The notes under the pieces were generated by a model that worked only from the letters and a program-made list of their open reading frames with translations, was not told the origin of the DNA and searched no databases. 61,922 nt of DNA from Gnetum montanum (Eukaryota; Streptophyta; Gnetopsida; Gnetales; Gnetaceae): contig MNCI01016464.1 of NCBI GenBank assembly GCA_015680685.1, forward strand, positions 2,553 to 64,474. The letters are read 5' to 3'. This document shows positions 58,030-61,922 of this stretch, piece by piece (the stretch's first letter is position 1; the number at the start of each line of letters is the position of its first letter). Made by a program: the position numbers and the translations under genes.

Positions 58030-58425
58030 AAAAGGATAAACCTTTTTACATCAACCTTACTATCTTTGACACGTCCATTACCTCTCTACTCTGTTAGAAA
58101 TGAGATGACGGAGTAGAGTTGCTGGTGCACTACTTAAGCCATGCATTAATTGCCTATGAGACTTGATACATTGAAGCGGAGTAATATTTTATAGCCCTTT
58201 TCTTCTCATTGAAGAAGTGGAGACACTACCTATTTAGGAGGGAAGTCAATGTCATTTGCAAGGACAACGTGCTTAGAGCCATAATGGCCAATATCTATGA
58301 AAGTAGTCATATAGCCTATTGGAAAGCCATAATAGCTGAGTTTGACCTCCATTACATCTCTCAAGCCTCAACGAAAGGTTAAACTATAGCTATGTAACTT
58401 ACCATCCTCTTCTAATATAAGACCA
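58030..58425 (+). pseudogene. E6 RNase H
   Basis: Plus strand: YINLTIFDTSITSLLC, VELLVHYLSHALIAYET, YFIALFFSLKKWRHYLFRRE, VNVICKDNVLRAIMANIYES, IAEFDLHYISQAS. This is the usual Tat RNase H order (YYISR-L--YE--Y; A-QKLRHY; KWS--L-EFDI-Y). Confidence 0.75.
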
Positions 58426-58429
58426 TGTA

Positions 58430-58910
58430 GCCATTGACCCTAAATTCCTTGATGAGCATGTTAACATTATTAGTGAAGTACCCCAAGGGCTATGAGACAA
58501 TCATGCACTTTGATAGAACTTCAATCGTGCATGGGGCTAGTGCTATTTCCATCATAATATTACCTTTTGATGAAATCCAGCCCTTCACCTACCATTTTAA
58601 ATTTCCATGTATCAACAACATGGAAAAGTATGAAGGATTGATCATGAGAATGATGGTATATTATGACCAAGAAATTAAACACCTAATGATTAAAGGTGAT
58701 TTGTAACCTGTGGTTCACAAAGTAATAGAGGTTTATGCATGTAAATCCAAACATTTGCAACCCTATTATGACCTAGGTAAGAAACTAATGTAACAATTTA
58801 CAAATGTTAGTATCCAACATAGAACCCAAACTGAGAACACATTAGCTAATGCCATTGTAACCTTAGCCCTAAGTGTGATGCTTGATGTGTTTAGTAAGTT
58901 ACCTTAAGTA
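58430..58910 (+). pseudogene. E6 additional RNase H (aRNH) domain
   Basis: Plus strand: IMHFDRTSIVHGASAISIII, EIQPFTYHFKFPCINNMEKY, EGLIMRMMVYYDQEIKHLMI, KGDL, then SKHLQPYYDLGKKLM and NTLANAIVTLALS. The series FDG--NGAG--I..PF---L-FPCTNN-AEYEALI-GL--A---GI--L-V-GDS is the second, archaeal-type RNase H between RNase H and integrase that defines Tat elements. The catalytic Asp in HFD and KGD are kept; the Glu of AEYE is shifted by a substitution. Confidence 0.78.
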
Positions 58911-59099
58911 TGAATTATGTTATTTCCATCATATCGAATACTAAAGGTGACTCTATAGCCTCCATCAACACAACTCCTCAAAACAAGTGGCATGACAACA
59001 TCAACTTTTACCTAATGCACGGTGAACCTTCACAAGGATTGACTACTTCTTAAAAGGATGATGTACATAAAAGATCAAAATAGTATATCATTGTAGGCA

Positions 59100-59553
59100 A
59101 TAACACATTATGTTAGTGCTCCTACAATGGTGTATTGTTACTATGCTTGGGCAAAAATGAAGCCCGCACAGTCCTCAACCAAGTTCATGAAGGTGTATGT
59201 GGGGGACATAGAGGATCTAGAGCCATGGTCACTAAAATTAGATAAATAGGCTATTATTGACTCTATATGGAAAGCGATTGCATGCATAATGTTAAGAATT
59301 GTGACACTTATCAATGGCATAACAACCTGATACATGTACTACCAACTGAGTTACACACTACTTAGATAACTTGGTCATTTCAATAGTGGGAACTTAACAT
59401 TATTGAACCTATAACACCTAAGTCTTCCAGATGGCATAGCTTCATCATCATTGCAACTGAATACTTTACAAACTAGATCAAAGCTATTTCCCTAATGAAA
59501 ACAATGTCTCAACAAGTTTGTAGATTCAAACTTAACAACATAGTTGTTGCACC
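59100..59553 (+). pseudogene. E6 integrase, left part
   Basis: Plus strand: SRAMVTKIR, IGYY, HNVKNCDTYQWHNNLIHVLP (zinc finger), WELNIIEPITPKS and SFIIIATEYFTN (first catalytic Asp is Glu), to CRFKLNNIVV, where family-A LTR sequence interrupts. The rest resumes at 60702. Confidence 0.75.
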
Positions 59554-60701
59554 TGAAAAATTTAACTGCTAGAAAAATCAAAGATCCTAGGTGTAGAAAT
59601 AGTTTTCACCTTGAATCCCAAGGGCCTCCAAGAAAGAGGATTCAAGGTTCCCTTGATAGTTTGGCCAATCACCTAGGGACTTAAAGAATGTAAATGGAGA
59701 AAAATAAAATTTCATATTTAAATGAAAAATAAACATCAAAATTAAAACTTGAAATAGATTCTAAACACCAAATGAAACATAAAATTTTTTGAAGTAGCAA
59801 AATACTTAAAGTATAAAGCTCAAGGAGTATAGATTGTGTCCTCAAATGCATAAGAAGCTTGCTTGGATGAAGCTTCAAGCCTATTAGAATTGGTAGGTAG
59901 TTTTCTACAGTTAAACTCCACAATCTAGGCACTTCCAAACTCCAATTGCTAAGAACTCCTTACTAGTTTTCACTTGAATCTACAACAATGATTATCAATG
60001 GTGTAAATGGTGGTGCTTGACTCCTAGTTTAGTGGTACTACACTAAGAGTCTCTAGTGCTTAGGTAGATTCTAATTTTCTCCAAAAGTCTTACAAATGCC
60101 AAATGGATTTAAAGTGCTCAAGGTTGCCAAGGTTGTATGATTGCAAAAATGTTCCAAACCTAAATAATGTGTTCAAGGTTTATAGGCTTCAAGGTTGCTA
60201 ATTTTGGGATATAAATATTTGCCATGATTGTTGAAAAATTGTTGTTATTTGTAGGTGTAACAGGCCATTATTCTCAATGTATTTGTCCATTTTTATCAAG
60301 TTTTGATACCCCAAGGATCATCAAAATAACACCCGATACTAAAAAAAAAGTAAACATACTTTTGTGACTACATTGGCTTCACCTCAACTACACTGGTCTT
60401 GGAGAGCTATGCTGGAATTTTTGAAATCTACTTGGAAATATGATGACTAAATTATTCATGTGAAGGTTTTTGAGAATTTGTGATGATACACTAGCCATGT
60501 TGAAACTACTAGAAATTGTGATGACTATGCTAGCCATTGTTGGGAAAATGGAAAATTGAATAACTTCAACACTGGGTGTGTGTAGCTCTAGTGTACTCAA
60601 GGCCATAATCACCATAAAAGCCATGAAAATATTACCTCAAGTTGGATGGTGGAAGTTACAAGTTACAACATGAATTTTCTTGGTGGTGTATCAATAGTAC
60701 A
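59554..60701 (-). mobile_element. Solo LTR of family A inside E6 integrase
   Basis: Starts TGAAAAATTTAACTGC and ends GTATCAATAGTACA on the plus strand; homologous to 35799-37287 but 340 bp shorter. Left flank GCACC and right flank CCATT do not form a clear duplication, possibly through decay. It cleanly interrupts the integrase frame (NIVV before, FGIPMTIVTN after). Confidence 0.75.
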
Positions 60702-61430
60702 CCATTTTGGCATACCTATGACCATAGTCACAAATAACTAACCACAATTTAGTAGCTAAGAAATGGAAGCCTTTTGTCAACACCTAGGAATGAAGCATTT
60801 ATTCTTGTCACTATACTATGCTCAAGTCAATAGATAAGCTGAAGCTATAATAAGGCCATCATAATTGCTTAAAAATATGCTTAATAATAGCATATGCAAG
60901 TTGCACGAGTGACTTGTCCACATACATTGGGCCTACAGAATAACTTATTGAACCAAAATTGGTGTAACCTTGTATAGTTTAGTTTATGGATCTGAAGTTG
61001 TTTTACCTCTTGAATTGTAGGTTCCATTACTCAGAGTAGCCCTATTGAACTTCATCAATGAAAAGAAGAATAAGGAGCTACGTACCATTGACCTAGATTT
61101 AGTGGAGTAGTAATGGATGCAAATGCTTCCTCCAATCACACAGTATCAATAGAGGTAAAATCAAGATTGCTATGACCTAAACTGATGGAAAATCAAGAAA
61201 GGAGACTTGGTCCTCAAGGTTGTTTGTGAGCATGCAGACAAGTTCTCAGCCAACTCGGATGGGCCTTTCTTGATAATTAAGGCCTATGACAATGGAGCCT
61301 TCAGAGTAGTAGACATCGATGAAATGAATTAGCCAATATAAGCAACCATTCCTATCTCAGGACTTATTACATCCAATGTGATCTTTTATGTAGATACAAG
61401 CCAATAGTTGACATCTATGTCCCTTACACC
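60702..61430 (+). pseudogene. E6 integrase, right part
   Basis: Plus strand: HFGIPMTIVTNN, stop, PQFSSQEMEAF-like, HLFLSLYYAQVNR, AEAIIRPS (catalytic Glu kept), HIHWAYRITY, GVTLYSLVYGSEVVLPLEL, RVALLNFINEKKNKELRTID, then the C-terminal KKGDLVLKVVCEHADKFSAN, SDGPFLIIKAYDNGAFRVVD. Typical Tat integrase end. Confidence 0.8.
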
Positions 61431-61922
61431 GAATAACAAGTGAGGTTGCATATGCTTTTTCTATCTATATCTCTCTCTATTTTGCACAATGAATGAACTA
61501 TAAGCTTTCTAAATTTGATTTGCATTGCACATATATCTCTATGGTATAATGAGAGTAACCTATGATGGCCTAGTTTGCTGGTTGTCTAATGTATTTGTTG
61601 GCGACCGTTTGGGATGTGACCGCCAACGAGTGTCCTCAAATAGGATTTAGGTGCTTGCTGGTCTCTGGCAACACCAAGGCCCAGATACCTCCAAATAGAC
61701 TCAGTAGTTAATGTGAGTATGTGTGTGTGCTGTTGCGGTGTGCAGTTGTGTGAAATGAAACGATTGCATTGTGTGTAAACTACAAATAACTTATCTGAAA
61801 AAGATTCAACCAACTTTGCGAAGTACTGTGAGTTGTTGAGAGTTCCTATTTTGTTCAACTGCCTAGTCTACGCGGTCCTTATAATACCTACTTGTAACAA
61901 ATTAAATTTTGCAAAAACATTT
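61431..61922. other. No gene assigned; right edge
   Basis: A GT-rich microsatellite lies near 61715-61735. Base composition rises after about 61600 and the minus strand looks like LTR or leader DNA of another element, but no boundary is visible. Confidence 0.3.

Noticed and set aside
61586-61858. Minus-strand ORF of 90 codons at the right edge
   Set aside because: No domain; sequence character is that of LTR or leader DNA, and the GT microsatellite produces part of it.

Overview
The window looks like the repeat-rich, non-genic part of a large seed-plant nuclear genome. It is AT-rich outside a few CG-rich LTR segments and consists mostly of Ty3/Gypsy LTR retrotransposons inserted into one another. 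Stop codons often sit where homologous copies have CAA or CAG, as expected from long-term cytosine methylation and deamination. A gymnosperm-like host would fit, but the sequence does not prove the clade. I see no intact host gene. Two runs of N (13705-14457 and 40947-41366) are assembly gaps.

Layout, left to right. 1-2060: 5' end of a minus-strand Tat-lineage element (call it E0), with a gag N-terminus and an LTR/leader full of GCGTATACGC palindromes. 2584-3674: decayed fragments of two unrelated host genes, SCYL1/CTEXP (+) and aminopeptidase M1 (-). 4697-37287: a minus-strand Tat element, E4, broken by two insertions. The first is E1 (5093-18482, +), itself split by E2 (11113-18407, -, perfect TTGGA target-site duplication). 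The second is E3 (21157-34352, -), an Athila-like element with gag, protease, RT, RNase H, integrase and an env-like ORF. E1 and E2 share gag, protease, LTR ends and 3' region with E3 but have no visible RT, RNase H, integrase or env-like ORF. They look like non-autonomous partners of an E3-type element.

37757-40110 holds a decayed multi-exon minus-strand gene of unknown function. 40453-41372 is a solo LTR of the E1/E2 family (TSD GTAGA) carrying a 68-bp tandem array of GATATC palindromes upstream of a TATA box. 41.5-46.5 kb is a degenerate tandem region with a period near 185 bp.

46819-56497 is a minus-strand chromovirus, E5 (TSD ATTGG, initiator-Met-type primer site, polypurine tract, chromodomain). 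Between its primer-binding site and gag lie about 3.9 kb of extra DNA. This holds a 5S rRNA-derived remnant and, antisense to the element, a five-exon plant mobile domain (PMD) gene with four compact GT-AG introns and a coiled-coil C-terminus. 56.9-61.4 kb is a plus-strand Tat pol relic, E6 (RT, RNase H, additional RNase H, integrase), split by a solo LTR of the E4 family.

Recurrent theme: in at least three LTR families the U3 segment next to the TATA box carries a different palindrome (GCGATATCGC, TGAGGCCTCA, GCGTATACGC). In E3 the same palindrome-plus-TATA arrangement recurs inside the element, ahead of the env-like ORF.
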